Source: Paraburkholderia solitsugae (GTDB lineage: Bacteria; Pseudomonadota; Gammaproteobacteria; Burkholderiales; Burkholderiaceae). Taken from it: 64,000 nt of DNA. A program made the position numbers and the translations under genes. The notes below the pieces were generated by a model, which was given only the letters and a program-made list of their open reading frames with translations, ran no database searches and was not told where the DNA came from. Below, one piece after another: positions 10,970 to 20,220 of this stretch; the first letter of the stretch is position 1, and the number at the start of each line of letters is the position of its first letter. Where the stretch lies: assembly GCF_013177695.1 (NCBI RefSeq), contig NZ_WOEY01000029.1, positions 1 to 64,000 of the forward strand, written 5' to 3'.

Positions 10970-11003
10970 GAACCGGACGTGCTACTTTCACAGCATCCGG
11001 CTC
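10970..11003 (-). ncRNA. Group II intron domain V
   Basis: On the minus strand these 34 bases begin GAGCCGGATGC, have a GAAA apical loop and end ACGTCCGGTTC. The two sides pair along the hairpin, and the catalytic AGC triad is present at positions 2-4. The length and the GAAA loop match the canonical domain V. It is followed by a second hairpin (about 10935-10967) of C/G runs with a purine-rich side, the expected place of domain VI and its branch-point A. Confidence 0.9.
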
Positions 11004-11009
11004 AAGCCT

Positions 11010-12015
11010 TTACAAGGCCCTCTCCAAAGAGAGGGTCGGTTTCACTACTGCTAGCCCAAGATTGTGGACCTGTGTATGGCAGTCAGGGTGCAAGAGTATA
11101 CGATTAGATAGCGCATCCGATCCACCATGGACGCGATATTGGATGTGATGATCATGCCATCCCGTTTCCTTCGTGATCTTGCACTGACAGAGCCCACACA
11201 GTCCTCGTTGAGATTTATAAAGAGCGGACCATGACGTTCGGTGACGCATCGATGCAAGCATGCGCTCCTGTCGCACTTCTTCTCCTCGTTTTTCCCATTG
11301 AGGGTCGAACGGATTGAACTCACCCGCTATCTTGACGTGGCGTTTGATGGGGTTGGACGCGAGTGTGTGTAGCTCCTTCCACTCTCGTACTCCCTCACTG
11401 TTGACGGCCATGGTGCGAAAAACCCAGTTGCGATTGTCGGGTGAGGGGAAGTACTTCTTCCTTACCCACTCGGCGCTCTTGGCAGGGTGACGACGCACTG
11501 ACCAACGCCATAATGCCTTGAACAGCAGATAATCCATTCGGCTGAACGCTTGCTTGGCCACTACGGGACGGTGATACTCGGCCCATCCTCGTAGCATCGG
11601 GTTTAGCAGGCGGATGAGTTCCTCCTGCGGCACCGTCTTGTGTTTGCTAATCGTTTCCTTGAGTTTTCGGTAGAACGCTTGCACGTTCTTCCTGCCCGGT
11701 TTGATGAGCATCTTGCCGGAGTATTTCCGGAAGTTCCAGCCAAGAAAATCGAAGCCGTTTGCAATGTGAGTGATACGCGTTTTTTCCGCAGATAGCTCCA
11801 GACCTCGTTGTGCGAGGAAGGTGACTACCTTTGGCTTGACGTGTGTTTCGAGTGCTACATCCGAGACGCACGTGATGATGAAGTCATCGGCATATCGCAC
11901 GACATTAACTTTCAGCTTCTTGGCTTTCCCGATTCCCAGCTCGCTTGCTAACTGCGAGGTCAGTTGTCGTTCCAGCCCGTTTAGAGCCACGTTAGCCAAG
12001 GTCGGGGAGATTACG
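11010..12015 (-). pseudogene. C-terminal part of the group II intron maturase (RT palm, domain X, HNH)
   Basis: This frame continues the reverse transcriptase from VISPTLANVALN. It contains the RT active site RYADDFIITC, the FLGWNFRKYSGKML segment, a maturase X-domain region (IRLLNPMLRGWAEYHRP) and a C-terminal HNH endonuclease zinc region (CGLCQCKITK, WHDHHI, LLHPDCHTQVHN). It lacks its first 237 or so codons, which lie beyond the inserted element. Joined across a shared GG dinucleotide, the two parts restore an uninterrupted 571-codon reading frame with the family motif TPQGGVISP, so apart from the insertion the gene looks undamaged. Confidence 0.88.
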
Positions 12016-13689
12016 CCTCGTACAATGTTGCATACTTTTCACTCCGTCGTCTGAATCATTCGGATTTTCGCTGGCGAGAGCCCCCGGCTGTGGATCGATC
12101 CTGAACACAACGACGATTTCATCCTTGTGGATTTCGACGCGCTTGACCAGACCCAACACGATCCTGCGCTTCGTTTCAAGATCAATCGTATCCAGTTTTT
12201 CGGTGACGGCGCCTGCAAATTCCTCGAGCCGGTTTATGACCAGAAACAACTCGCTTTGCACCGCCCCTTGCTGTCTGGACTCAAGGATCTGCTGGTCAAT
12301 CTGCTCAAGCCGGTTCTTCAGCTGCTCCATCTTCGGTTCGAAGTCGGTCTTGTCGATGATACCGTCTGCATAGCTGTCGATCAGCCGGGACTTGCCCTTT
12401 TCCAGTTGCAGCCGCTGCTTTTCAAGGTTGCTCGTGTCAAAGCCACGCTTCTCATGGCGCTCCATCATATCCAGTCGACGCTCATATTCGTTCTTCAGTC
12501 GTTCCGGATGCCTTAGCAATTCCACGACCTGCTGCCATACCAGATCATCGAGCCGGTCCGTTCGAACCTGCAGATTGTCACAGATACGTTGGCCGCCGAA
12601 GCGATAGGCATCGGTTCCAACACAGCGGTAATAGGCGTAGTCCCGCTGATGCCCCTTGGACGCAGCCTTGCTCACTTTCTTTGCGTAATAGGCGTAACGG
12701 CACTGGCCGCAGACCGTCAACCCTTGCAGCAGGCGTAGCGGCGCGCTCCCGCGCCTCTGGCGTGCCAGCTTGCGGTTCTCGGCAAGCTGTTCCTGAGCAG
12801 ATTGAAACAGCGCCTCGCTGATGATGGCCGGCACCGGGATCTCGATCCAGTCCTGCGGGTCTGTGCGTGTTGTTGAATACGGCTTTCTGGGCACGTCGGC
12901 ACTGTGGCGCTGGGCACGCACGCGCACCTGCAGGTGATCGCGCGACTGCGTCTTGCCGAACGCAGCCCGCCCCATGTACGCAGGATTGCGCAATATGCCC
13001 CATACCACGCTGCGGTCCCAGTACGGCTTGCCCGATGCCGTCACAGTACCCGACTCGGTCAGTCGGCGTACCACTTCTCCTATGCTCAGGCGGTCCATCC
13101 CCACCCACTGGAAGATCGCCCGGACCGTTGCAGCCTGGGGCAGTTCGATCACGTACCGGGCCGGCGTTCCGTCAAGCTGCCGGCGAATGTAGCGGTAGCC
13201 GTAGGGTGCCCCGGAGAGTACATTGACGCTGCCGCGTTTTGCGCCGTGAAGCTTGCCACGACGGTGACGCTCAGCGATCTTCGCCCGCTCGTATTCGGCG
13301 ATCATGCCCTGCATCTGCAACAGCAGTGACTCTTCCGGCGTCGTACCGATTGCGTGATTGAGGAACACCACCTGGATGCCGCAGGCCGTGAACTCTTCCA
13401 TCAGCAGCGCCTGGTGCGCATATTTGCGCGCCAGCCGGTCCGGTGACAGGATGTACAGATGATCGATCGCACCGAGCGCGGCACAGTCTCTGAGTCGCTC
13501 CAGCTGTGGCCTGATCAGTGTCGCGCCGCTCACGCCAGCGTCAACGAAACACATGTCATCGACGATCTGCGCCCCGTCAGCCGAAATACGCTCCCTCAGT
13601 GCAGCGATCTGGCTTTCAATGGTGCCGCGTTTGTTCTGCTGTTCGGAGGATACCCGCGCATAGAGCGCAACCATCGCAGCTTTGCTCAT
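11992..13689 (-). CDS. Large serine recombinase
   Basis: A site-specific recombinase of about 565 residues. The N-terminal resolvase-type catalytic domain begins VALYARVSSEQQ, with the nucleophilic Ser in ARVSS. It also has SPDRLARKYAHQALLMEEF, followed by the Recombinase domain (GAPYGYRYIRRQ, NPAYMGRAAFGKT), a zinc ribbon starting CGQCRYAYYAKK, and a coiled-coil-rich C-terminal region (about 430-520). The ATG at 13689 has a GAGGTGG ribosome-binding site and overlaps the preceding small gene by ATGA. The last codons (from AGG at 12016-12018) run through the element boundary into intron DNA, so the final seven or so residues come from the host site and would differ in the excised circle. Confidence 0.88.
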   Translation of the reverse strand: MSKAAMVALYARVSSEQQNKRGTIESQIAALRERISADGAQIVDDMCFVDAGVSGATLIRPQLERLRDCAALGAIDHLYILSPDRLARKYAHQALLMEEFTACGIQVVFLNHAIGTTPEESLLLQMQGMIAEYERAKIAERHRRGKLHGAKRGSVNVLSGAPYGYRYIRRQLDGTPARYVIELPQAATVRAIFQWVGMDRLSIGEVVRRLTESGTVTASGKPYWDRSVVWGILRNPAYMGRAAFGKTQSRDHLQVRVRAQRHSADVPRKPYSTTRTDPQDWIEIPVPAIISEALFQSAQEQLAENRKLARQRRGSAPLRLLQGLTVCGQCRYAYYAKKVSKAASKGHQRDYAYYRCVGTDAYRFGGQRICDNLQVRTDRLDDLVWQQVVELLRHPERLKNEYERRLDMMERHEKRGFDTSNLEKQRLQLEKGKSRLIDSYADGIIDKTDFEPKMEQLKNRLEQIDQQILESRQQGAVQSELFLVINRLEEFAGAVTEKLDTIDLETKRRIVLGLVKRVEIHKDEIVVVFRIDPQPGALASENPNDSDDGVKSMQHCTRRNLPDLG

Positions 13690-14024
13690 CGTCCACCTCG
13701 CTTGACGGTCGCCTTCCTGGCCGCTGCGCGCCGCGTAGCGGACGGCTGTGCCGTTGCGCGTGCTTCGATCGGACTGATCTGCTCGTACGCCTTTTGCAAC
13801 TGCTCCTGGGCGTAGCGGTTCGGCTCGAAGGCCAGACGTACGCGCCATTTTTTACGTCCTCGGGTCATCGCTGCACCTTCTGTCAGCGGGAGCGACCGTC
13901 TCAAGGACGAGGTCCACATCAACCTTGGAACAGCTTCTGGACCACGGCGCCAGGCACTCCCTTGAAATGCGCAGACCCAATTTTATCCGGCAGTTTGCTC
14001 TGTTGTTGGTGGTGTTATGATTCC
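12016..14024. mobile_element. 2.0-kb serine-recombinase element inserted in the intron maturase gene
   Basis: The element is defined by comparing the two broken ends of the maturase gene. On the minus strand the upstream part ends CCACAAGGGGG and the downstream part resumes at GGCGTAATCTCC. Joining them at a single GG restores TPQGGVISP in frame. GG therefore occurs at both ends (12016-12017 and 14023-14024), as expected for a serine integrase with a 2-bp crossover core. The element carries only the recombinase and a 60-codon gene that overlaps it. No transposase, replication gene or terminal inverted repeats are seen. Confidence 0.8.
13686..13868 (-). CDS. Small basic protein coupled to the serine recombinase
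   Basis: A 60-residue, strongly basic protein (start MTRGRKKWRVRLAFEP) with an Ala/Arg/Lys-rich tail. Its start at 13868 follows AAGGTG, and its stop overlaps the recombinase start (ATGA), so the two are translated together. It is the only other gene in the element. A DNA-binding accessory or directionality role is suggested by charge, size and position only; I do not recognise a family. Confidence 0.6.
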   Translation of the reverse strand: MTRGRKKWRVRLAFEPNRYAQEQLQKAYEQISPIEARATAQPSATRRAAARKATVKRGGR

Positions 14025-14732
14025 CCCTTGTGGCGTACCAGCGGTTGTCGCCTGAAACTGGCCATGAAAGACAATGCCAGCCTTCAACCACTTCCGAAGC
14101 ACTCCTAGGTCCATAGGGGCGTTGGCGAGCAGCCAGTCGTGATCGATATTGTCAAAGCAGGCTTTGATATCCGCCTCAAGAACCCAAGCAGCCGAAGCTC
14201 CTTGGGACATAGTGGCGAATATCTGAGCCATTGCGTCGGAGGTCGATCGATTGCGCCGAAATCCGTAGGAGTTCGGATCGCTCGTCGATTCCGCCACAGG
14301 TTCCAAGGCCAGTAAGTATAGAGCTTGCATCGCTCGATCCTTCATGGTCGGAATGCCCAAGGGGCGTTCCTTTCCATTGGCCTTGGGAATAAAGACTCTG
14401 CGTAGAGGCAGAGGCCTGTATCCGCGCCGCTTCAACTCGTCGATGGCGTGCCATCGGCGTTCAGGTGAATCCCACAGGTCCCGGTCAACTCCCGCTGTCC
14501 GTTTCCCTTGGTTTTGAGTCACTCGCCGCACAGCCAGTGCTTTGGCTGACCACGAGCGGGTTAGCATCCGTTGCAGAGCTTTCACCCTGCGCCAGTTGCC
14601 TTCCAGTGTTGCCTTCGCAATTCGAATCTGCGTCCCTCGGACATTCCGTTCGACTCGATGCCAATCTATGGCAAACCAGTCGTGCGGAGCGCCGGAAAGC
14701 GCAGATCGAGTCTTTCGACAAGATACTTTCAT
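13983..14732 (-). pseudogene. N-terminal part of the group II intron maturase (RT fingers)
   Basis: This is the start of the intron-encoded protein. The ATG at 14732 is preceded by AGGAG. The N-terminal RT0-RT4 region follows: KRTAGVDRDLWDSPERRW, VFIPKANGKERPLGIPTMKD, YGFRRNRSTSDAM, EADIKACFDNIDHDWLL and GTPQGG. After GTPQGGII the sequence departs from the family and stops 11 codons later at 13983, because the recombinase element starts at 14024. The YADD active-site half lies about 2 kb downstream, so this fragment cannot be an active reverse transcriptase alone. Confidence 0.88.
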
Positions 14733-15409
14733 GCTGCTCTCCTGCTCGGATGTTATTTCCCGACAGCAGGCACCAGCATCCCTTGCGGGGCGATGGAGCC
14801 CCGCGGGGGAGTTGAGTATGAGCACGGGCGGCTGACGCCGTGTGCTCTCCAAGTTTCAAGGGTTAATCAGCCGTCTTGCGACGAAAGACCAGACGGAAGT
14901 CTGCCCGCTTTCGCGTGGGATGATGTCGCAACCCCTATCCGGACCATTACAGCCCGGCATTCGCTTTCTCCGTCCTCCCATACCCGCACAGCCAACAGTA
15001 TTCCTTGCGGTTTACCTGCCCGAGGGCAGCCATACGGGCTTACCACGTTCCCTGATCTTCACACGACAGAGTTAGGGCCTACCTCTCCCCCGGTGGCCGT
15101 GAAGGCGACGCATTTCGAGTTCACAACGAAATGACCGGCCACACACCGTTTGGTTAACGCCATTAGACGACTTGCGTCGTCAGTCAGCAGCTTTGGCGCC
15201 TCAATACTTACGAGGTTTATCAGTAGTTCACATATGTTGCCCATGTCCGCCAGCCTAGCTCCTTGACCCCATCGCTGCTCGGAGTCTCCACCGTTCCCCT
15301 CACGGAGTAGCGGTGCCCTGTTGATGCGCAGGGGGCTACGTTGTCAGAAAAGCTTCACACCCCACCGTTACCAGTGACGCATGTTTTCCTAGGCTACTTT
15401 TGGTCGCAC
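14733..15409 (-). ncRNA. Group II intron 5' RNA region (domains I-III and start of IV)
   Basis: These 677 bases separate the intron 5' end from the maturase start codon and hold no convincing protein gene. The region starts with the conserved 5' splice-site sequence GTGCGACC and has several potential hairpins. Length and position fit domains I to III plus the beginning of domain IV. I did not model the fold or identify the exon-binding sites. Confidence 0.65.
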
Positions 15410-15911
15410 AAAAGGTTCGCTACCGCCAATGCAGCACGGTTGAACAATGAAGATCGGAGTTGCACACATCGAGTGGGCCCCGGCTCAGATTTCTGCGTTG
15501 GATTTGGCCATCCCAAAAGAGGAGGTCAGCACGCTATTTTCGTTATAAGACGTTGTAATTCCACGTAACAAAGTTCGTTGTGAACGTTGTGTGGATGCAA
15601 CGCTTTCTGAGTCGATGGACGTGAAAAACCGACTTTCTCCGAAGGAGGTAGCTGTTTTTTCCGCCATCAATTAATGGACTTAGCGCTCGAGAAACGCCGT
15701 CGAATCGACGGGGAGCCTTTCGCGGAAAGCCTTGTGCCACCGGGTGTTCTGCCGGATTTTTAAGAGTCCGGCGCGCCTCTACACGATAGAGTCGTGTCGC
15801 ACGTGAACGGGTATTATAGGGGCTGGGTCCGCTGCACAGGCCATCCGTAGCCATTCGGCCAGGCCTCGCGCACTGTCCCGAAACACCGATTGAAGAAGCA
15901 AGGAGGTGGGT
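15410..15911. other. Gene-free region between the intron and yihY
   Basis: About 500 bases with lower GC than the flanks and only short, unconvincing reading frames. It should contain the original wrbA promoter (minus strand), now separated from wrbA by the intron, and the yihY promoter; TATTAT at about 15813 is a possible yihY -10 box. The stretch between roughly 15410 and 15680 resembles nothing I recognise and may be a remnant of acquired DNA. Confidence 0.4.
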
Positions 15912-15914
15912 TTG

Positions 15915-17228
15915 TTGTCCAGGGTGCGTTTCGATCTCGACACGCTTAAACGGCTCGCGCAGTTTGCCGCGAAGCGCAGTAGCGAAGACCGCATTCCGCA
16001 GGTGGCCGGCAGTCTCACGTTCACCACCATGCTTGCGCTCGTGCCGCTCGCCACCGTCGCGTTTGCGTTATTCACCGCGTTTCCGATTTTCAGCTCGTTT
16101 CAGATGTCGCTGCAGATTTTCCTCGCCGACCATCTGATGCCTGCGCAACTCAACAGTCAGATTTTCGATTATCTGAATCAGTTCGCGTCGAAGGCCAAGG
16201 GCCTCACGACGATCGGTATGATTTTTCTGTTCGTCACCGCCGTGATGACGATGATGACCGTGGAATCCGCTTTCAACGTGATCTGGCGGGTGCGCAAGGC
16301 GCGACCGATCGCGCAGCGCATTCTGGTCTACTGGGCGATCATCACGCTCGGCCCGATTCTGATCGGTGTGAGCCTGTCGATTTCTTCCTATCTGTTCACG
16401 CGGTCCATGGCGCTCACCACGGCCGTCCAGCATATTCCGCCGGTAATCGACTGGGCGCTGACCGGCGCCGCGCTGCCGTTGACGGCGCTTGCCTTCACGA
16501 TGCTTTACGTGTTTCTGCCGAATTGCCGGGTGGAGTGGCGTGACGCAGTGATCGGCGGGATTACGGCTGCGATTGCCTTCGAACTCGCCAAGCGGGGCTT
16601 TGGCTATTACGTGCGCCGGATTCCCACCTACACCACGGTGTACGGCGCATTTGCCGCTGTGCCGCTATTCCTGCTGTGGATGTACCTATGCTGGTTCATC
16701 GCGCTGGCCGGGGCGATGATCGCGTCGGCGCTGCCGGCGATCCGCATTGGCCAGTTTCACCGGCCGACTTTCGAGGGTAGCGATCTGTTCGATTCGCTTG
16801 AACTCCTCGCGCGGCTCTCAGAAGCGCGCGATGCCGGCAAGCGTGGCTGCACCGTGCCGGAGCTCTCGCGAATGCTTCGCCGCGAGATGGATACCACGAT
16901 CAAGCTGCTGCAAAAGCTTGAGGAGATCGAGTGGATCGCGCGCTTGCAGGACGACGACACGCGTGCGCACTTCCTGCTGCTGGCCAATCCGGCGCAGATC
17001 ACGGTCGAGCGTCTGTTCGGCCTGTTCGTGATCGACCGCGCGGAACTCGAATATCAGCTTGAACTGAACTCTACGCGCGTGGATGGCCAGACGCTGCTGG
17101 CGGCGCTGGAAAACGACAAGCTGAAAGTGACGCTCGCTACGCTGCTGGCGGCGCGTGCTGCCGCGCGGGCAGCGCGAGCGCCGGAAAGCGAGCAGGGTGC
17201 TTCTTCAATGCCTCATCAGGCTGCCTGA
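15915..17228 (+). CDS. YihY-family inner-membrane protein
   Basis: A membrane protein of about 437 residues in the YihY/virulence-factor BrkB family. The N-terminal part has six hydrophobic segments (about 35-275), with family features IPQVAGSLTFTTMLALVPLA and GYYVRRIPTYTTVYGAFA. A soluble winged-helix-like C-terminal domain follows (LLARLSEARDAGKRGCTVPE). The frame can be opened with GTG at 15906, but that codon overlaps the AGGAGG ribosome-binding site at 15901-15906; TTG at 15915, or 15912, has correct spacing. The family was once called ribonuclease BN in error, and its function is unsettled. Confidence 0.85.
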   Translation: MSRVRFDLDTLKRLAQFAAKRSSEDRIPQVAGSLTFTTMLALVPLATVAFALFTAFPIFSSFQMSLQIFLADHLMPAQLNSQIFDYLNQFASKAKGLTTIGMIFLFVTAVMTMMTVESAFNVIWRVRKARPIAQRILVYWAIITLGPILIGVSLSISSYLFTRSMALTTAVQHIPPVIDWALTGAALPLTALAFTMLYVFLPNCRVEWRDAVIGGITAAIAFELAKRGFGYYVRRIPTYTTVYGAFAAVPLFLLWMYLCWFIALAGAMIASALPAIRIGQFHRPTFEGSDLFDSLELLARLSEARDAGKRGCTVPELSRMLRREMDTTIKLLQKLEEIEWIARLQDDDTRAHFLLLANPAQITVERLFGLFVIDRAELEYQLELNSTRVDGQTLLAALENDKLKVTLATLLAARAAARAARAPESEQGASSMPHQAA

Positions 17229-17267
17229 GCAGTGCGCCTGAGCAGGCTGCCTGAAGCGGCGGCAAAC

Positions 17268-17588
17268 CTACAGCGAAATCTTCCCCACGCAGATGTCCTT
17301 GAACATCACCCAGTCGCCCATCAGGCTATAAAGCGGATGCCGGAAGGTAGCCGGCCTGTTCTTCTCGAAGAAGAAATGCCCGACCCAGGCAAAGCCATAT
17401 CCGCAAATCACGGCAGCCGGCAGCCATAGCCAGTCACCGGTGGCGAGCGCCATGGCGAGGCAGCCGATCACGCCGAGCGAACCCACGAAATGCAGCCGCC
17501 GCGATACCGTGTTGCGATGCTCGCTCAGGTAGTACGGGTAGAACTCCGCGAAACTCGCGAAGTGATCGGTGTGCGCGGTATGAGCCAT
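17268..17588 (-). CDS. Mpo1-like (DUF962) membrane protein
   Basis: A 106-residue membrane protein. The motifs FYPYYLSEHRN (about residues 17-27), a double hydrophobic region, WVGHFFFEKNRPATF and HPLYSLMGDWVMF are the hallmarks of the DUF962/Mpo1 family, whose yeast member is an iron-dependent dioxygenase acting on 2-hydroxy fatty acids. The His residues that would bind iron (SEHRN, VGHFFFEKNRPATFRHP) are present. The ATG at 17588 is preceded by GGAGG. The biochemical role in this bacterium is inferred from the family only. Confidence 0.8.
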   Translation of the reverse strand: MAHTAHTDHFASFAEFYPYYLSEHRNTVSRRLHFVGSLGVIGCLAMALATGDWLWLPAAVICGYGFAWVGHFFFEKNRPATFRHPLYSLMGDWVMFKDICVGKISL

Positions 17589-17786
17589 CACGGCCTCCGA
17601 ATGTCGACGCTACTCGATTCCTTGCCCGTCGCTCCCAGGTTGCTTCGCCGCGCGCCGACATGCCTTGCGCGCGCTGGGAGAGAACCGGCTTGACCCATTG
17701 TGCGGCTATCGGGGCAGGCGCGCAACCTGGCCATTCGGCCGATGGTGCGCCTTTGCCTGCGCGGTTATCGTGACGATTCGCAGCGA

Positions 17787-18632
17787 CTATTGAACGCCCC
17801 CTGGAACGGCACGGGCGGCCTTCGAGGCGAAGCTGAACAGCTCGTCGAGCGTGGCGTCGGGCTGCTCGGTCATCAGGGCATGGCCGGCTTCGAGCATGAC
17901 GGTGTCGACCGGCACACTGGCTTGAGAGAGCGCGTCGGCGAGCGCTTTGGCCGCGCGCGGTGGCGTCATCGCATCGCGCCGGCCCACGATCAACCGCGTC
18001 GGGCAACGCACCTGCGCGGCGCGCGTGAGGCCATCCGCGTAGCTATTGCAGGCGGTGAAGTCGGTGTGGAACAGGTGCGGCTCGCCGCACGCCGAGACGC
18101 GTTCCATCAGCCGCTGATTCATACCGTGCAGCCAGAAGCCCGGGCCGGGGCACGACGGCTTGGCGGCGAGCGTCGAGTGCGACCATTGATTGACCATGCC
18201 GATTGCATCGGGCTCGCGATGCAGGGCGGCATCGAGCAAGGCGTCGGAGACGGCCATCGGCACGGCGGTGGCGAGTAGCGCCAGGTGCGTCACGCGCGCC
18301 GGATAGCGGCCGGCGAAGTCGAGTGCGATCAGCGAGCCCATGCTGTGGCCGGCCACGAATGCGCGCTGTACGCCCGCGGCGTCGAGCAGGGCGGCCAGCC
18401 AGTCGGCCATGGCTGTCACGGTGGTAAGCGCCGGGCCGGCGCTGCGGCAGTGTCCGGGCAGATCGACCGCCAGCACGCCGAAGCCGTGATGCGCGAAGTA
18501 ACGCGTTTGCAATGCCCACACGCTATGGTCATGCTCGGCGCCGTGGATGAACACGGCAGTCGGCAGGCTGGAGTCGAATGGTTTGCCGCCGGTGTACGCA
18601 TAAGCGGGCTTGCCTTGAACGGTGAGGATCAT
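17787..18632 (-). CDS. Alpha/beta hydrolase
   Basis: A 281-residue serine hydrolase. The oxyanion region VFIHGAEHDHSVW, the nucleophile elbow GHSMGS, an acid residue in VGRRDAMTP and the catalytic His in EAGHALM are all in the expected order. The start overlaps the stop of the upstream sulfhydrylase gene by four bases (ATGA), so the two are translationally coupled. This suggests a shared pathway, perhaps removal of an acyl group or ester, but the substrate is unknown. Confidence 0.82.
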   Translation of the reverse strand: MILTVQGKPAYAYTGGKPFDSSLPTAVFIHGAEHDHSVWALQTRYFAHHGFGVLAVDLPGHCRSAGPALTTVTAMADWLAALLDAAGVQRAFVAGHSMGSLIALDFAGRYPARVTHLALLATAVPMAVSDALLDAALHREPDAIGMVNQWSHSTLAAKPSCPGPGFWLHGMNQRLMERVSACGEPHLFHTDFTACNSYADGLTRAAQVRCPTRLIVGRRDAMTPPRAAKALADALSQASVPVDTVMLEAGHALMTEQPDATLDELFSFASKAARAVPGGVQ

Positions 18633-19981
18633 GCGGACTCCGGGCGGGGTTTGACGGTATTGGCGGACGGTCCGCTCCTGGGCGCAGTCGTCCCGCTCGC
18701 TTTCTGCGCGGCTTTGAGCGCGCGCTTGAGGTCGTCGATCAGATCGTCGGGGTCTTCGAGGCCGATCGACAGGCGGATCGTGCCTTCGGCGATGCCGGCT
18801 GCGGCGAGCGCGGCGGCGTCCATGCGGAAATGTGTCGTCGATGCAGGATGGATGACCAGCGAGCGTGCGTCGCCGACGTTTGCGAGATGCGAGAACAGCG
18901 AGAGCGTTTCAATGAAACTGCGCCCCGCGGCGCGATCGCCGCGCAAATTGAAGCTGAACACCGCGCCCGAGCCGCGCGGCAGCAGACGCTTCGCGAGCGC
19001 ATGGTCTGGATGCGACGGCAGTTCCGGGTAGGCCACGGTTTCGACGGCAGGGTGTGCGCACAGGAACTCGACCACCTTGCGCGTATTCGCGACGTGCCGT
19101 TCCATGCGCAGCGGCAGTGTCTCGATGCCTTGCAGCAGTTGCCAGGCGGCTTGGGGGTGCAGGCACGCGCCGAAGTCGCGCAAACCCTCGCGGCGCGCGC
19201 GCAAGAGGAACGGTGCGACCGTGCTTTCTTCGGCGAACACCATGCCGTGAAAGCCCTCGTACGGCTCGGTAAATTCGGGGAAACGGCCGGACGCGTCGAA
19301 GTCGAATGTGCCGCCGTCCACGAGTACACCACCGATCGTGGTGCCGTGGCCGCCGAGAAATTTAGTCGCGGAGTGATAGACGAAGTCGGCGCCATGCTCG
19401 AACGGCTTGAGCAGGTAGGGCGTGGTGAAGGTCGAATCGACCAGCAGCGGCACGCGGTGTTCGTGCGCGAGCTGCGCCACTGCGGCGATATCGAGCACGT
19501 CGAGGCCGGGGTTGCCGAGCGTCTCGCCGAACAGCAGGCGCGTGTTCGGACGCAGTGCGGCGCGCCACGCATCGAGATCGCCGGGTTTGACGAAGCTTGT
19601 CTCGATGCCGAAGCGCCGCAGCGTGTAGTGCAGCAGGTTATGCGAGCCGCCGTACAGCGCGCTGGAAGCGACGATATGGGAGCCGGCGCCCATCAACGTG
19701 GCGATCGCCAGATGGAGGGCCGCCTGACCGCTGGCCGTGCCGATCGCGCCCACGCCATTTTCAAGCGCGGCAACGCGCTCCTCGAACACGGCCACGGTCG
19801 GATTCGAGATGCGCGAATAGACGTGGCCGGCGCGTTCCATGTTGAAGAGCGCCGCGGCGTGGTCCGAGTCGCGGAACGAAAACGAGGTAGTCTGGTAAAT
19901 AGGCGTGGCGCGCGCGCCGGTGGTCGGGTCGGGCGCTGCGCCGGCGTGCAGCGCAAGCGTATCGAAACGGTTGGCGGACAT
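18629..19981 (-). CDS. O-acetylhomoserine (thiol)-lyase / Cys-Met metabolism PLP enzyme
   Basis: A 450-residue PLP-dependent enzyme of the Cys/Met metabolism family that forms homocysteine (or methionine) from an activated homoserine and a sulfur donor. Typical features are the N-terminal FDTLALHAGAAPDPTTGA, YSRISNPTVAVFEERVAALE, the PLP-Lys in SATKFLGGHGTTIGG, and the C-terminal HPASTTHFRMD. Length and the FDTLALHAG start favour O-acetylhomoserine sulfhydrylase over cystathionine gamma-synthase. The ATG at 19981 fits the conserved N-terminus. The gene is followed, with overlap, by an alpha/beta hydrolase gene. Confidence 0.85.
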   Translation of the reverse strand: MSANRFDTLALHAGAAPDPTTGARATPIYQTTSFSFRDSDHAAALFNMERAGHVYSRISNPTVAVFEERVAALENGVGAIGTASGQAALHLAIATLMGAGSHIVASSALYGGSHNLLHYTLRRFGIETSFVKPGDLDAWRAALRPNTRLLFGETLGNPGLDVLDIAAVAQLAHEHRVPLLVDSTFTTPYLLKPFEHGADFVYHSATKFLGGHGTTIGGVLVDGGTFDFDASGRFPEFTEPYEGFHGMVFAEESTVAPFLLRARREGLRDFGACLHPQAAWQLLQGIETLPLRMERHVANTRKVVEFLCAHPAVETVAYPELPSHPDHALAKRLLPRGSGAVFSFNLRGDRAAGRSFIETLSLFSHLANVGDARSLVIHPASTTHFRMDAAALAAAGIAEGTIRLSIGLEDPDDLIDDLKRALKAAQKASGTTAPRSGPSANTVKPRPESA

Positions 19982-20220
19982 CGTGGGCGGCGAGGCCACG
20001 GACGGCCTCGCGAAAGGTGAAAGTGGCGGCCATCCTATCATCGGCACGGATCGCTTCAAGCGCGGTTTTCCCGATGCGCGCGGTCCGGATCGTGCCCGGC
20101 TAACCGTGCAAACGCCCGTTGCGCCTTGGTGGGCGGGCCGCTTTCCTTTTATGGACCTTTCCGCTAGGATCGAAAGTCATTCAGGCATTATCAGCTTAGC
20201 GGGTATCACGGAGACAGATC

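Noticed and set aside
18830..20020. Plus-strand open frame of 396 codons opposite the sulfhydrylase gene
   Set aside because: Antisense shadow; the minus strand shows the PLP-Lys motif and full family length.
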